DNA of 64,000 nt, from assembly GCA_023382935.1 (NCBI GenBank), contig JAHDXL010000003.1, positions 303,559-367,558 of the forward strand, read 5' to 3'. Below, one piece after another: positions 24,828 through 34,900 of this stretch. The notes beneath the pieces were generated by a model. The model was not told where the DNA came from. It made no database searches and was given only the letters and a program-made list of their open reading frames with translations. The stretch comes from Phycisphaerales bacterium (GTDB lineage Bacteria; Planctomycetota; Phycisphaerae; Phycisphaerales; UBA1924). The position numbers were made by a program, and so were the translations under genes. Each line of letters opens with the position of its first letter. Positions within the stretch are counted from its first letter, which is position 1.

Positions 24828-25993
24828 ACAACGAACAGAGACGACAGGAACTCGACCCGCCCGCCTCGACGCAGCCCAAGGGCCTGAGCAGCGCTCCGCC
24901 GGAGCAGATCTCGCAGGTCCGCGCCGATGATGGAGAAATCCAAGAGCGCATCCGCGACCTGGTCCAGGACATCGCCCGCAACGCCGACGAATATGACGCG
25001 CGCCTCGTGCGCGAACTGATCACCGCGGCTCTGAAACTCATCCCCGACGGGCGCAACCGCGGCGAACTCAAACTCATGACCGCAGCCATGAAGGAACTTC
25101 GCTACGCCTTTCGCGTGTTCGGACAGTACCCCGACCCGCACAAGGTGACGATCTTCGGCTCGGCGCGCACGCCGCCCGACCATCCGGACTATCGCGCCGC
25201 CGTGCAGTTCGGTCGCATCATGGCGCAGCGCGGGTGGATGGTGATTACCGGCGCAGGCAACGGGATCATGCGCGCCGGGCACGAGGGTCCCGGGCGCGAA
25301 GCCAGTTTCGGCGTGGCCATTCGCCTACCCTTCGAAACAACGGCCAATGACATCATTGTCGACGACGAGAAACTGATTCACTTCCGCTACTTCTTCACGC
25401 GCAAGTTGATGTTCCTCAGCCAGGCCGAGGCCATTGTCTGCTTCCCCGGAGGCTTCGGCACCCTCGACGAAACCTTCGAAGCCCTCACCCTGGTGCAGAC
25501 CGGCAAAGCGAGCATGATCCCCATCGTCTTTGTCGAGGGCGAGCCCGAGCCCGGTCAGACCGTGGCGGGCGGCGACCCCGACATGGCCATCGCCGGTTAC
25601 TGGAAGGGCTGGAAGCACTTCATCGACACGCAACTCATGCGGCGAGGATGGATCAGTCCCGAAGACGACAACCTCTTCTACATCGCCACCGATCCGACCG
25701 ACGCGGCCGATCACGTCCTGCGCTTCTACCGCAACTACCACTCCTCGCGCTACGTGCGCGATGAACTGGTCATCCGGCTCAACAAGCCGCTGCGCGAGGC
25801 CGACATCGAGGCCCTCAACGACGAGTTCTCCCACCTCGTCAACAAGGGCCGGATTGCCATGCGCCCGCCCTTCGACGCCGAGGAAGACCACCTCGACCTG
25901 CCGCGCCTCTCGTTCGCCCACACGCGGCGGGGGTACGGATTCGTCCGGCGCCTGATCGACCGGATCAACCAGTTCGATCCGGTCGAAGAGTAA
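24824..25993 (+). CDS. LOG-family (TIGR00730-type) protein with N-terminal extension
   Basis: 389 residues, much longer than a typical 180-220-residue LOG protein. The Rossmann core (about 105-330) contains GAGNGIMRAGHEG in place of the usual GGxxGxMxA and the catalytic PGGFGTLDETFE. Family members hydrolyse nucleotide 5'-monophosphates to base and ribose 5-phosphate (PpnN-like or cytokinin-activating). The extra N-terminal ~100 residues are acidic and helical (IQERIRDLVQDIARNADEYD). It overlaps the AsmA-like gene at its start. The exact nucleotide substrate cannot be read from sequence. Confidence 0.82.
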   Translation: MNNEQRRQELDPPASTQPKGLSSAPPEQISQVRADDGEIQERIRDLVQDIARNADEYDARLVRELITAALKLIPDGRNRGELKLMTAAMKELRYAFRVFGQYPDPHKVTIFGSARTPPDHPDYRAAVQFGRIMAQRGWMVITGAGNGIMRAGHEGPGREASFGVAIRLPFETTANDIIVDDEKLIHFRYFFTRKLMFLSQAEAIVCFPGGFGTLDETFEALTLVQTGKASMIPIVFVEGEPEPGQTVAGGDPDMAIAGYWKGWKHFIDTQLMRRGWISPEDDNLFYIATDPTDAADHVLRFYRNYHSSRYVRDELVIRLNKPLREADIEALNDEFSHLVNKGRIAMRPPFDAEEDHLDLPRLSFAHTRRGYGFVRRLIDRINQFDPVEE

Positions 25994-25997
25994 TCCG

Positions 25998-26978
25998 GTG
26001 ATCGCTCGCCTCTCATCCCTGGCTCTCCTCGCCGCGCTGCTGATGCTGCCCGCCCCGGCCCGCGCCCAGACCAGCGCGCCCGGAACCCTGGGCCTGGAAA
26101 TGCGCCTGGCGCCCGTGCGCAGCGCCGGCGGTGCCATCCCCTCGGCCCTGCGCCGCTACGAGTCCAACCCCACCGGCATTGATGAGGATTCCGACCGCCG
26201 CCTGCGGGCCAGTGGTCTGCGGGCCCTGGCCGTGCCCGTCGACCTCCTCGATCAGGCTCTCGGCTCGCTCCAGTCGGCCGGGCCGATACAGCGCGAATGG
26301 CTCGGCAGCCTCGGCGCGTGGACACCCATCGTCACCGGGCCCTCCCTTTCCGACCCGGCCACACGTATCGACTCCGGCGAGATCAACCTCGGCGAGGGAC
26401 GCTTTCGCCTTCTCGCACGCTGCTGGCTGGTGCCTGACCTGACCGACGCCCAGGAGTCCGGCCTCATTCACGCCAACCTGCGCATCGAACTGGTTCCCCA
26501 GCATCTGCCCGATCGCCCGCGCCGCCTCGAACGCCTCCTCGAACCCACCATCGAGGGTCGTGTGGCCGAAGGGCAGGTGCTCGATCGACTCAGACTCTCT
26601 TGCGACCTGCCTTCGCACATGGCGCTGTTGATCGTGCCAACCGCCGGGGAGGAGGAGTGGGACTCACCCCCGAGCCAGCCCGGCCCGGACGCGCCGCCCC
26701 CAGGCGCCGGAGCGGTCGGGCCTGATTCGGAGGCAGAACCGCCGCGACCGCCAACTTCTCCGCCGACCGACACGCTCCCGGCATCCCTGAAGCCGGGGTT
26801 GTCTGCTGTCGGCCCCACCGAACCGCAACCCCGCACGCTGGGGGAACAACTCCTGCGCACTCCGGGAGCAATCGAGCCACAGGGCGGTGACGACAAGTCG
26901 GTGCGCGTGCGACTCGAGCGTTCGATCGTGATCGTGCTCATGGCCCACACTCCCGAACGCTACCGCCTGGTGCCCTGA
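25998..26978 (+). CDS. Exported protein of unknown function, Pro-rich C-terminal half
   Basis: 326 residues from a GTG start 4 bases after the LOG gene stop. A signal peptide with hydrophobic LALLAALLMLPAPARAQ is followed by a globular part (to about residue 215) with no recognised domain. A Pro/Gly-rich linker (about 220-280, PGPDAPPPGAGAVGPD) leads to a short C-terminal strand region (RSIVIVLMAHTPE). It probably belongs to the same transcription unit as the AsmA-like and LOG genes. No function is assigned. Confidence 0.6.
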   Translation: MIARLSSLALLAALLMLPAPARAQTSAPGTLGLEMRLAPVRSAGGAIPSALRRYESNPTGIDEDSDRRLRASGLRALAVPVDLLDQALGSLQSAGPIQREWLGSLGAWTPIVTGPSLSDPATRIDSGEINLGEGRFRLLARCWLVPDLTDAQESGLIHANLRIELVPQHLPDRPRRLERLLEPTIEGRVAEGQVLDRLRLSCDLPSHMALLIVPTAGEEEWDSPPSQPGPDAPPPGAGAVGPDSEAEPPRPPTSPPTDTLPASLKPGLSAVGPTEPQPRTLGEQLLRTPGAIEPQGGDDKSVRVRLERSIVIVLMAHTPERYRLVP

Positions 26979-27207
26979 ACGCCCGTCCGATAACCACTCT
27001 CGAGCGATCAGCGCGCGTGCTCGTACCGCGTCGGTCGAGCGGAGCGGACCACCGGTCCCGCCTGGCGGCCGGCCACCTCACGGCGCCGACAACCCGTCGC
27101 CCGCACGAACACGCGGAATCCGGAACGGCGCGTTTTTCTGTGGATCGGATCGCACCCGAGCAACGGCGCGGCCGATACATCGGTCGCGTGTCTGCGCGGA
27201 GTCATTC

Positions 27208-28482
27208 ATGCTGCGATTGAGCACCTCACAGGCCAAACCGGGGATGCGGTTGGCGATGTCCATTTACCACCCCAAGCAGGGGTCGGCGATTCTGCTGCGC
27301 GCCGGCGCGGTACTTCAGGACAAGGTGATCCAGAGGCTGCGCGAGTTCAACGTCACGGAGATGTGGATCGAGTACCCCGAACTGGGGCAGGTGGCTGATT
27401 GCATCAGCGAAGAGGTCAACCGGGCCCGCGCCGAGACTATGCAGGTGCTGTCCGACGCCTTCAACGACGTGCGTCCGGAGATGGGCGCCACGCTCGACTA
27501 CCGGGTGTTCCGCAAGGCGATTGTGGATCTCATCGACTCGCTCCTGCGCAATCCGAATGCCGCGCTGCTGATCGAGGACATGAATGGGTGCGCGCACCCA
27601 CCGCTGCAGCATTCGGCCAACGTGGCGTTCGTGAGTCTGCTCATCGGGCTCAAACTGGATTTCTATCTGGAGCATCAGAGGGCGCGGCTGGAGCCGGCGC
27701 GGGCGCGGGAAGTCAGTTCGCTGGGTCTGGGCGCGTTGCTGCACGACGTGGGCGCGATGGATCTCGAACCCGACATCATCGAGCAGTATCTCCGCACCGG
27801 CGATGAGTATGAACTGAACTACCGTCGGCACGTCATCAAGGGTTTCGAGCGGGTGCGGGGGCACGTTGATCCCACGGCCGCCACGGTCGTGCTGCACCAC
27901 CATCAGCACTTCGACGGCTCGGGGTACCCGGCGCGCGAGAGCGGCGCGGGCATCCACACGCCCGCGGGCACCGACATCCATGTGTTCGCCCGCATCGTCG
28001 CGGCCGCGGACAAGTTCGATTCGCTGCGGCATCCCCCGCAGCCGGTGGACGCGCCGGAGGGCGAACCGATGCCGACGGTGCGAGCCTTGCGTCTGCTTGG
28101 ACAATCCCCGTACAAGGAGATGCTCGATCCGATCATCTACCTCGGGCTGCTGGCGGTGGTGCCGCCGTATCCGCCGGGCACGACGGTGGAACTGTCCAAC
28201 GGCGTGATGGGAGTGGTGACGCGGTGGAACCCGGCCGACCCGTGCCGCCCGGTAGTGCGCGAGATCGGCGACCTGGAAAACCCGGATCGGTTTGCGCCGG
28301 GGCTGGAGTTTGACCTGAGCCAGCAGCCGGGCCTGATCGTGGTCAAGGCGCAGGGCCAGGACGTGGCCGACGACAACTTCTTCCCCACCGAGACCACACG
28401 ATTTGATCTGCATGGGGTGGCGCGGGCGTTGATCAACCGTGCGGCCGATCAACCCGGGCACAACCTTCGTCAGGCTGGATGA
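27208..28482 (+). CDS. HD-GYP domain phosphodiesterase-type signalling protein
   Basis: 424 residues. The N-terminal ~110 residues form a DUF3391-like input region. The HD-GYP domain (about 125-300) has a leading His (HSANVAFVS), the HD pair (LLHDVGAMD), HxxxGFERV and HHHQHFDGSGYPARE. The last is close to HHExxxGxGYP but has Gln where Glu is usual. The C-terminal part (about 310-424) is a beta-domain often found after HD-GYP. It is predicted to hydrolyse cyclic-di-GMP. It starts at ATG 27208, and a 22-base gap separates it from queC. Confidence 0.85.
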   Translation: MLRLSTSQAKPGMRLAMSIYHPKQGSAILLRAGAVLQDKVIQRLREFNVTEMWIEYPELGQVADCISEEVNRARAETMQVLSDAFNDVRPEMGATLDYRVFRKAIVDLIDSLLRNPNAALLIEDMNGCAHPPLQHSANVAFVSLLIGLKLDFYLEHQRARLEPARAREVSSLGLGALLHDVGAMDLEPDIIEQYLRTGDEYELNYRRHVIKGFERVRGHVDPTAATVVLHHHQHFDGSGYPARESGAGIHTPAGTDIHVFARIVAAADKFDSLRHPPQPVDAPEGEPMPTVRALRLLGQSPYKEMLDPIIYLGLLAVVPPYPPGTTVELSNGVMGVVTRWNPADPCRPVVREIGDLENPDRFAPGLEFDLSQQPGLIVVKAQGQDVADDNFFPTETTRFDLHGVARALINRAADQPGHNLRQAG

Positions 28483-28504
28483 GCCGGGCCCATAGACTTC
28501 GTGC

Positions 28505-29194
28505 GTGAGTGCAACGGGTGAGGCCATCCGGGCGGTGGTGCTGCTCTCCGGCGGGCTGGACAGCGCGACGGTGCTGGCGCTGGCTCGCGGCGAGGGGCGG
28601 CTGTGTCATTGCCTGTGTTTTGACTACGGTCAGCGACATCGGCACGAACTCCAGGCCGCCCGCCGCGTGGCCGCCGCACAGGGGGTCGAGGCGCCAGTGG
28701 AGATGCCGCTCAACCTCCGGGTTTTCGGGGGTAGCGCGCTGACGGACGACATCGAGGTGCCGCGGGCTGGCGAGAGCGAGGGGATTCCCGTCACCTACGT
28801 CCCCGCGCGCAACCTAGTATTCCTGTCGCTGGCGGCGGCGCTGGCCGAGGTGGTGGACGCGGCGGAAATCTGGATCGGCGTCAACGCGATCGACTATTCG
28901 GGGTATCCGGATTGTCGCCCGGCATTCATCGAGGCGTTTGAAAGAGCGGCGAACCTGGCAACCCGGGCCGGGGTTTGCGGAAGGCCGGTGCGTGTGCGTG
29001 CGCCGCTGATCGCTCTGAGCAAGGCCGAGATCATCCGTCGGGGCGCCGCACTCGGAGTCGATTACGCGCTGACGCACAGTTGCTACGACCCCGACGAGCG
29101 CGGGCGGGCGTGTGGGCGCTGTGACAGTTGCGTGCTGCGCCGGCGCGGGTTTGCGGAAGCGGGCGTGCCCGACCCCACGGTGTACGCGCCATGA
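28505..29194 (+). CDS. queC: 7-cyano-7-deazaguanine synthase
   Basis: 229 residues, normal QueC length. It converts 7-carboxy-7-deazaguanine to preQ0 with ATP and ammonia. The PP-loop ([12 protein letters not shown]), the [10 protein letters not shown] segment and the C-terminal zinc site ([17 protein letters not shown]) are intact. The GTG start is preceded by the HD-GYP stop at 28482. The stop overlaps the queE start (ATGA). Confidence 0.95.
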   Translation: MSATGEAIRAVVLLSGGLDSATVLALARGEGRLCHCLCFDYGQRHRHELQAARRVAAAQGVEAPVEMPLNLRVFGGSALTDDIEVPRAGESEGIPVTYVPARNLVFLSLAAALAEVVDAAEIWIGVNAIDYSGYPDCRPAFIEAFERAANLATRAGVCGRPVRVRAPLIALSKAEIIRRGAALGVDYALTHSCYDPDERGRACGRCDSCVLRRRGFAEAGVPDPTVYAP

Positions 29195-29898
29195 GCGATC
29201 TGCTGCCCGTTGCCGAGACGTTCCGCTCGATCCAGGGCGAGGGCAAACTGACCGGCGTGCCGTCGTTTTTCGTGCGCCTGTCGGGGTGCAACCTGCGCTG
29301 TCGCTGGTGCGATACGCCCTATGCCAGTTGGAAGCCCGAGCCCGGGCAACGGAGCATCAACTCGCTCATCGACGAGGCGGTCGCCGGCGGAGCGGGGCAT
29401 GTGGTGCTGACGGGCGGGGAGCCGCTGATCTTCGAGGGGGCTGGCGCGTTGTGCGCGGGTTTGCGCGCGCGGGGGTTGCATGTGACGATTGAAACTGCCG
29501 GCACGGTTTCGCCCGAAGTGCGCTGTGACCTGATGAGCATCAGCCCGAAACTGGGCAACTCGACCCCCTGGAACGACCCACGCGATCCGGACGGCGCATG
29601 GGCGCGACGGCACGAAGAGCGGCGGCTGAACATCGGCGCCATCCAGCGGCTGATGGCCCAGGGAGAGGATCGGCAACTCAAGTTTGTCGTGTGCGGACCG
29701 GGGGATCTGGACGAAATCGACGCGCTGGTCGGGCGGTTGAAGGGCATGCGGGCGGAGGACGTGATGCTGATGCCCGAGGGCGTGCGACCTCCCGGGCGTG
29801 GGCAGACGGACTGGGTGGTCCAGGCGTGCTTGGAGCGGGGGTGGCGGTACTGCCAGCGGCTGCACATCGTGCTGTTTGGAAACACGCGGGGAACGTGA
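29191..29898 (+). CDS. queE: 7-carboxy-7-deazaguanine synthase (radical SAM)
   Basis: 235 residues. It catalyses ring contraction of 6-carboxy-5,6,7,8-tetrahydropterin. The N-terminal [15 protein letters not shown] motif and the radical-SAM cluster CNLRCRWCD (CxxxCxxC) are present, followed by TGGEPLI and SPKLGNS typical of QueE. It overlaps queC by 4 bases, so the two are probably translated together. Confidence 0.95.
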   Translation: MSDLLPVAETFRSIQGEGKLTGVPSFFVRLSGCNLRCRWCDTPYASWKPEPGQRSINSLIDEAVAGGAGHVVLTGGEPLIFEGAGALCAGLRARGLHVTIETAGTVSPEVRCDLMSISPKLGNSTPWNDPRDPDGAWARRHEERRLNIGAIQRLMAQGEDRQLKFVVCGPGDLDEIDALVGRLKGMRAEDVMLMPEGVRPPGRGQTDWVVQACLERGWRYCQRLHIVLFGNTRGT

Positions 29899-29972
29899 GA
29901 GGCCGACTGCCCGGAACCGGTCGGCCCGCAGAGCCGATCTGCCCGGAACCGCCCCGGGAATATGATGGACCG

Positions 29973-30437
29973 ATGACCTACCGGGTGTGCAAGTCGTTTG
30001 AGGTCGAGAGCGGGCACATGCTCAGCAAGCACCCGGACCGGTGCCGATTTCCGCACGGACATTCGCGCCGGATCGAGATTGTCGTTTCGGCGGCCACCCT
30101 GGACAGGAACGACATGGTATGCGATTTCAAGGTCCTGAAACTGGCGATTGGGGAGTTTCTGGACCAATTTGACCACGCGATGGCGATCAACAGTGCCGAT
30201 CCGATGGCCGAGGCTCTGGGGAAAGTTGCCGGTTCGAGGCTGATCGTTTTTGAGGGGGTGGATCCCACGACGGAAGTGCTGGCCAGGCACATCTATGACT
30301 ACCTGAAGGCGGAGGTCGGCTCAGGGCGGACCTACCGCGATCATCGCGGCACGTCGTACGCGCTGCGGAGCGACCTGGTCGTGGAGCGTGTGCGCGTGTG
30401 GGAGACGAGCAGTTCCTGGGCCGAGTACGCGGGCTGA
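29973..30437 (+). CDS. queD: 6-carboxy-5,6,7,8-tetrahydropterin synthase
   Basis: 154 residues, slightly longer than E. coli QueD (about 120). The zinc and catalytic region is seen as the N-terminal FEVESGHML and CRFPHGH (catalytic Cys and two His), with DFKVLKLAIGEFLDQFDH and PTTEVLARHI further on. It converts 7,8-dihydroneopterin triphosphate in preQ0 synthesis. The 74-base gap from queE holds a 13-base direct repeat but no gene. With queC and queE it gives three of the four preQ0 enzymes; folE is not in the window. Confidence 0.9.
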   Translation: MTYRVCKSFEVESGHMLSKHPDRCRFPHGHSRRIEIVVSAATLDRNDMVCDFKVLKLAIGEFLDQFDHAMAINSADPMAEALGKVAGSRLIVFEGVDPTTEVLARHIYDYLKAEVGSGRTYRDHRGTSYALRSDLVVERVRVWETSSSWAEYAG

Positions 30438-30467
30438 GAGGCCCGTGCTTGGTTGATGGAGGCAGAT

Positions 30468-31889
30468 ATGCGCAAGTGGGTCTGGAGTCGGGCCGCGGCG
30501 ATGGTGCTGGCGGGAGGAGTTGTTTTGTTGGGCGGGCAGGCGCTGGGTGCGCTGGACCAGCCCGAGTCTGTGGCCGAGGAGTTGCGGTATGCGCGCTCGC
30601 TGTCGAACGCCTTTCAGCATGCGGCCGAGCGGGTGGAGCCTTCGGTGGTGCACATCACCAGCCAGGCCCGGGTGCAGAGCGTTCGGCGCGACGTGTTCGG
30701 GCGGCAGTTGATTGGTCCCGAGCAGTTGAGGCCGACGGGGCTGGGGTCGGGCGTGATCGCCGACGCGGACGGGCTGATCATCACGAACAACCATGTGGTG
30801 CAGGAAGCCGACCGGTTGGTGGTGCGGCTGACGGACGGACGTGAGTTTGAGGCCAGCGTGGTTGGGACCGACCCGCAGCGCGACATCGCGGTGCTGAAGA
30901 TTGACGCGCGGGATCTGCCCGCGGCGGAGTTTGGCGAGTCGGAATCGCTGCAGGTGGGCGAGTGGGTGCTGGCGATCGGGAGTCCGTTCGGATTCGAGAA
31001 CTCGGTGACGGCCGGCATTATCAGCGCAACGGGACGCCGCGGGATCGGGCTGGTGTCGGAGCGCTTCAAGGACTACGAGGATTTCATCCAGACCGACGCG
31101 GCGATCAACCCGGGCAACTCGGGCGGGCCGCTGATCAACCTCGATGGCAAGGTGGTGGGGATCAACACCGCCATCGCGTCGCGTTCGGGCGGGAGCGTGG
31201 GGATCGGCTTTGCGATTCCAGCGCACCTGGTCAAGTCGGTGATGCGCAACCTTGTGGAGGCCGGTCGGGTCGGGCGAGGATGGCTGGGCGTGATGATGCA
31301 GGAGTTGACGCCCGAACTTGCCGAGTCGTTCCAACTGGTGGCCGGGCAGAAGGGCGTGGTGATCGCCAGCGTGCTCAAGGACAGTCCCGCGGCCGCGGCG
31401 GGCCTGGCCGACGGGGATGTGATCGTGAAGATCGGCGATCGTGCCATCGACAGCGCATCGGCGCTGATCACGGCGATCGAGATCATTCCGCCGAAGACCA
31501 AGGTGAAGGTGCAGTTCTTCCGGGGCGGCAGGGCGCGCGAGGCCGAGGTGGTGGTGGGCGATCGGAACGAGCGGAACACGCGGATGTTTGGCGGCAAGGC
31601 GATCGAGTCGCTCAAGGCGACGGTGGCGACGCTGGACGCGAGGGCGGCGCGGGAACTGGGGTATCAGGGAGAAGAGGTGAGCGGGGCGCTCATCACGGAT
31701 CTGCAGGCCGGCAGCCCGCTGGCCCGCGCAGGACTCGAGCCCGAGGACATCATCTACGGCGTCGAAGGCTACCGCGTGAGCAGCGTGGATGAACTGGTCG
31801 AACTGATGTCGCGGGCCGACTTGCGGCGTGGGGTGCGGCTTCAGGTCATCCGCGGGGCGCGGCGTGGGTTTGTGATCGTGAGAGAGTAG
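30468..31889 (+). CDS. HtrA/DegP-type periplasmic serine protease
   Basis: 473 residues from ATG 30468, which follows GGAGG at 30458-30462; an ATG five codons earlier is less well placed. A signal peptide (hydrophobic AAAMVLAGGVVLLGGQALG) leads to a trypsin-like domain with His109 (ITNNHVV), Asp139 (RDIAVLK) and Ser218 (NPGNSGGPL), all in the normal order. Two PDZ domains follow (about 275-365 and 385-473), the second ending near the C-terminus. It is a periplasmic quality-control protease and chaperone. Confidence 0.93.
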   Translation: MRKWVWSRAAAMVLAGGVVLLGGQALGALDQPESVAEELRYARSLSNAFQHAAERVEPSVVHITSQARVQSVRRDVFGRQLIGPEQLRPTGLGSGVIADADGLIITNNHVVQEADRLVVRLTDGREFEASVVGTDPQRDIAVLKIDARDLPAAEFGESESLQVGEWVLAIGSPFGFENSVTAGIISATGRRGIGLVSERFKDYEDFIQTDAAINPGNSGGPLINLDGKVVGINTAIASRSGGSVGIGFAIPAHLVKSVMRNLVEAGRVGRGWLGVMMQELTPELAESFQLVAGQKGVVIASVLKDSPAAAAGLADGDVIVKIGDRAIDSASALITAIEIIPPKTKVKVQFFRGGRAREAEVVVGDRNERNTRMFGGKAIESLKATVATLDARAARELGYQGEEVSGALITDLQAGSPLARAGLEPEDIIYGVEGYRVSSVDELVELMSRADLRRGVRLQVIRGARRGFVIVRE

Positions 31890-31978
31890 AGTGACGAACT
31901 GAGACGGCATCAGAGCGTCTCGTGCAGGCGAGGGTCGCCTTCAAGGAACGCGGCGGGACTCGTTCAACGTTTCCCGCG

Positions 31979-34900
31979 TCATGGAGCGGTTTCGGCGGAC
32001 GCGGGCTGAGACACCGGGCGCACACGCCCATTGACGTCTTCAACGGAAGCGCCCGGCTCGGGCGCGGAGTCGGCGGCGACCAGTCGCACGGTGAGGGGGT
32101 CGTGGGCTTCTTCCCAGTGCCCGGTCCATGCGGCCTTGATGACGCGACGGAAGTCATCGAGCATGAGCAACATGCTGGGGAGGATGAGCAGTACCAGCGC
32201 CGTGGCGGAGATGAGGCCGACCGCGATGGTGATGGCCATGGGAATGAGGAAACGTGCCTGGAGGCTTTTTTCGAGAATGAGCGGAAGCAGTCCCAGGACC
32301 GTCGTGATCGTGGTCAGGAGAATGGCGCGGATGCGGGCACGTCCGGCGGCGATGGCGGCGGCGGCGACGGGCATGCCGCGCCGGCGCTCTGTGTTGAAGA
32401 ACTCCATGTAGATGATCGAGTCGTTGACGACCACGCCGGCCAGGGCAACGAAGCCGATCAGCGAGAGGAAGGTCATCGAGTAGCCCAGCAGCAGGTGTCC
32501 CCACACCACGCCGACGATGGAGAAGGGGATGGCGGCCATGACGATGAGCGGCTGCGTGTACGACTTGAACAGCCAGGCCAGGCACACGTAGATGAGACCA
32601 AAGGCGACCATCATGCCCAGCGGGAGCGTGGCCATGGACTCGGCGACCTGCTTCTGGCGACCGCGCTGGAGGATCTTGAGCCCGGGGTATTCGCGTTCGA
32701 GGGTGCGGAGGAAGGGTTGGATGGAGGCGGTGATGGACTCGGGGTTGGCGCCGGTGCCGCGGTCGACGTCGCCGGTGACGGTGACGGCGCGCTGACGATC
32801 GAGGCGACGGATGGAGACGTAGGCCTGGGCATCTTCAATGTGCGCGACTTCCCCGATCTGCACGGGGCGGCCATCGGGCGTAAAGACATACATGCTCTCG
32901 ACGGCGTCCTGACTGCGGCGGATGCGCTCGGGCATCATGACACGGACATCCACGTCTTCTCTCACGCCGGCGAAAGTGAAGGCTTCGATGCCAAAGACCG
33001 CGGCCTGGATCTGGCGTCCCAGGCTGGCGCGGGTGAAGCCCAGTTCGCGGGCGCTTTCACGAAGGGTAAATCGCAGTTCGCGCTGCCCTGAGTCGACATC
33101 GGTGGCCAGGTCGTAGACGCCTACAAACTCGGCCAAACGGTGCATGAGGCGCTGGACGGCCTGGTCGATCTGCTCGTTGCTGGCGCCCGTGACGGTGAAG
33201 GACAGGGCCGAGCCGCCGGGTCCGCCGGAGACGCCCTCCATGCGCAGGCTCTTGATGCCGGGAAGCGGGCCGGCCTCCTTGCGGATGGCCAGCATCACGT
33301 CGTCGCTGTTGCGCAGGCCCCTGTCGGTGCGTTCCTCGACGGGGAGCAGTTCGAGGACGAGTTGTCCGACGTTGCCCGAGTTGGCTCCACCGCCTGAGCC
33401 TGAGAGGTCGCCGATAACGCCGGTCTGGGCGAAGACGGTGAGGACTTCGGGCTGAGCGGAAGCGGCCTTTTCCAGGACGCGCACGTAGCGGTCGGTTTCT
33501 TCGACCGGCGTGCCGACAGGCATGCGCAACTGGATATCCACGGTCTCGGAGTCGTCGGTCTCGAAAAAGATGAACTCGAGGCGTCCTCCGGCGAGCATGG
33601 AAAGCGAGATGGTGATGGCCGCGATGCCCAGGCAGAGGCTGATGTATCGGTATCGCAGCGTGACGCGGAGGATGCGGGCGTAGTTGGGGATGATGAAGCG
33701 GTTGAACAGCCCATCGCGGACCTTGTCGTAGCGGGCTTCGACGCGTCCAAGCAGGTGCGAGACGCCGCTGCGCTGGCGCGCGTCATTGGCGCGCAGGCTG
33801 TGGGCCATGTGGCAGGGCAGGATGAACAGCGCCTCGATGAGCGAGACGGACAGAGCGCAGGCGACGACGATGGGCAGGGCCTCCATGAAGTCGCCGATCT
33901 GCCCCTGGATCAGGGCGAGCGGAAGGAAGGCGAAGATGGTGGTCAGGACCGTGCCGACCACGGGCCAGCCGACCTTGGAAGCGCCTTCAACGGCGGCCTG
34001 GTTGGCGGGCACGCCCCTCTCATGCTCGGCCGTGATGTTCTCCGCGACCACGATGGCGTCGTCAACGAGGATGCCGACGACGATGATCAGCCCGAACATG
34101 GTGAGCAGGTTGAGCGTGATGTCGGTGACGCGCATGACCACCAGCGTGCCGAGCATCGAGATGATCAGCCCCGCTGTGACCCACATCGCCACGCGCCAGT
34201 TGAGCAGCAGGACGAGCGTGAGGAAGACCAGCGTGCCGCCCCAGAAGGCGTTGCGCGTGAGCAGTTCGAGGCGCCCGACGACAAAGCGGGCCAGGTCGGT
34301 GGTGGTCTGGATCTGCCCGGGCGGGGGGCCTCGCTCCAGCCCGAGTTGATAGGCCCGCACGCGATCGCTGGGTGGCTGATCGGAGCCGGGGCGGCTGAAC
34401 ATCTTGGCCATCTGCTCGCCGAAGGACAGTTTCAGCGGCTCCCCGCGCCGCCCCTTGACGTAGGCCTTGACGATCTCGGCCATCTTGACGATGTCCTGCT
34501 TGCCCTTCTTGAACACCGTGACCGAGACGGTGGGCCGCCCGTTGAAACGGAAGCGATAGTCCACGTCGGCAAAGCCTGAGGTCACGTCGGCGACATCGTC
34601 GAGTCGGACGACGCGCCCGTCGCCCGCGGCTTTGACAATGATGCCGCGAACCGCTTCGGCGCGTTCCTCGACCCCCACCGCCCGCACGCCGACGGTCTGG
34701 GTGGGCGAGCGCACCGAACCGCCGGGCAGTTCGAGCATGGCCGAGCGGATGCGGTCGGCCACGTCGGGCAAACTCAGTCCGTGCTCGAGCAGCGCCTCGG
34801 GAATGACCTCGACGGCGATTTCGTCGCGTCGCGTGCCGCCCACACTGGTATCGCCGATGCCAGGGAGTGAACGCAAGTCGTCATCAACCTGTCGCACCGC

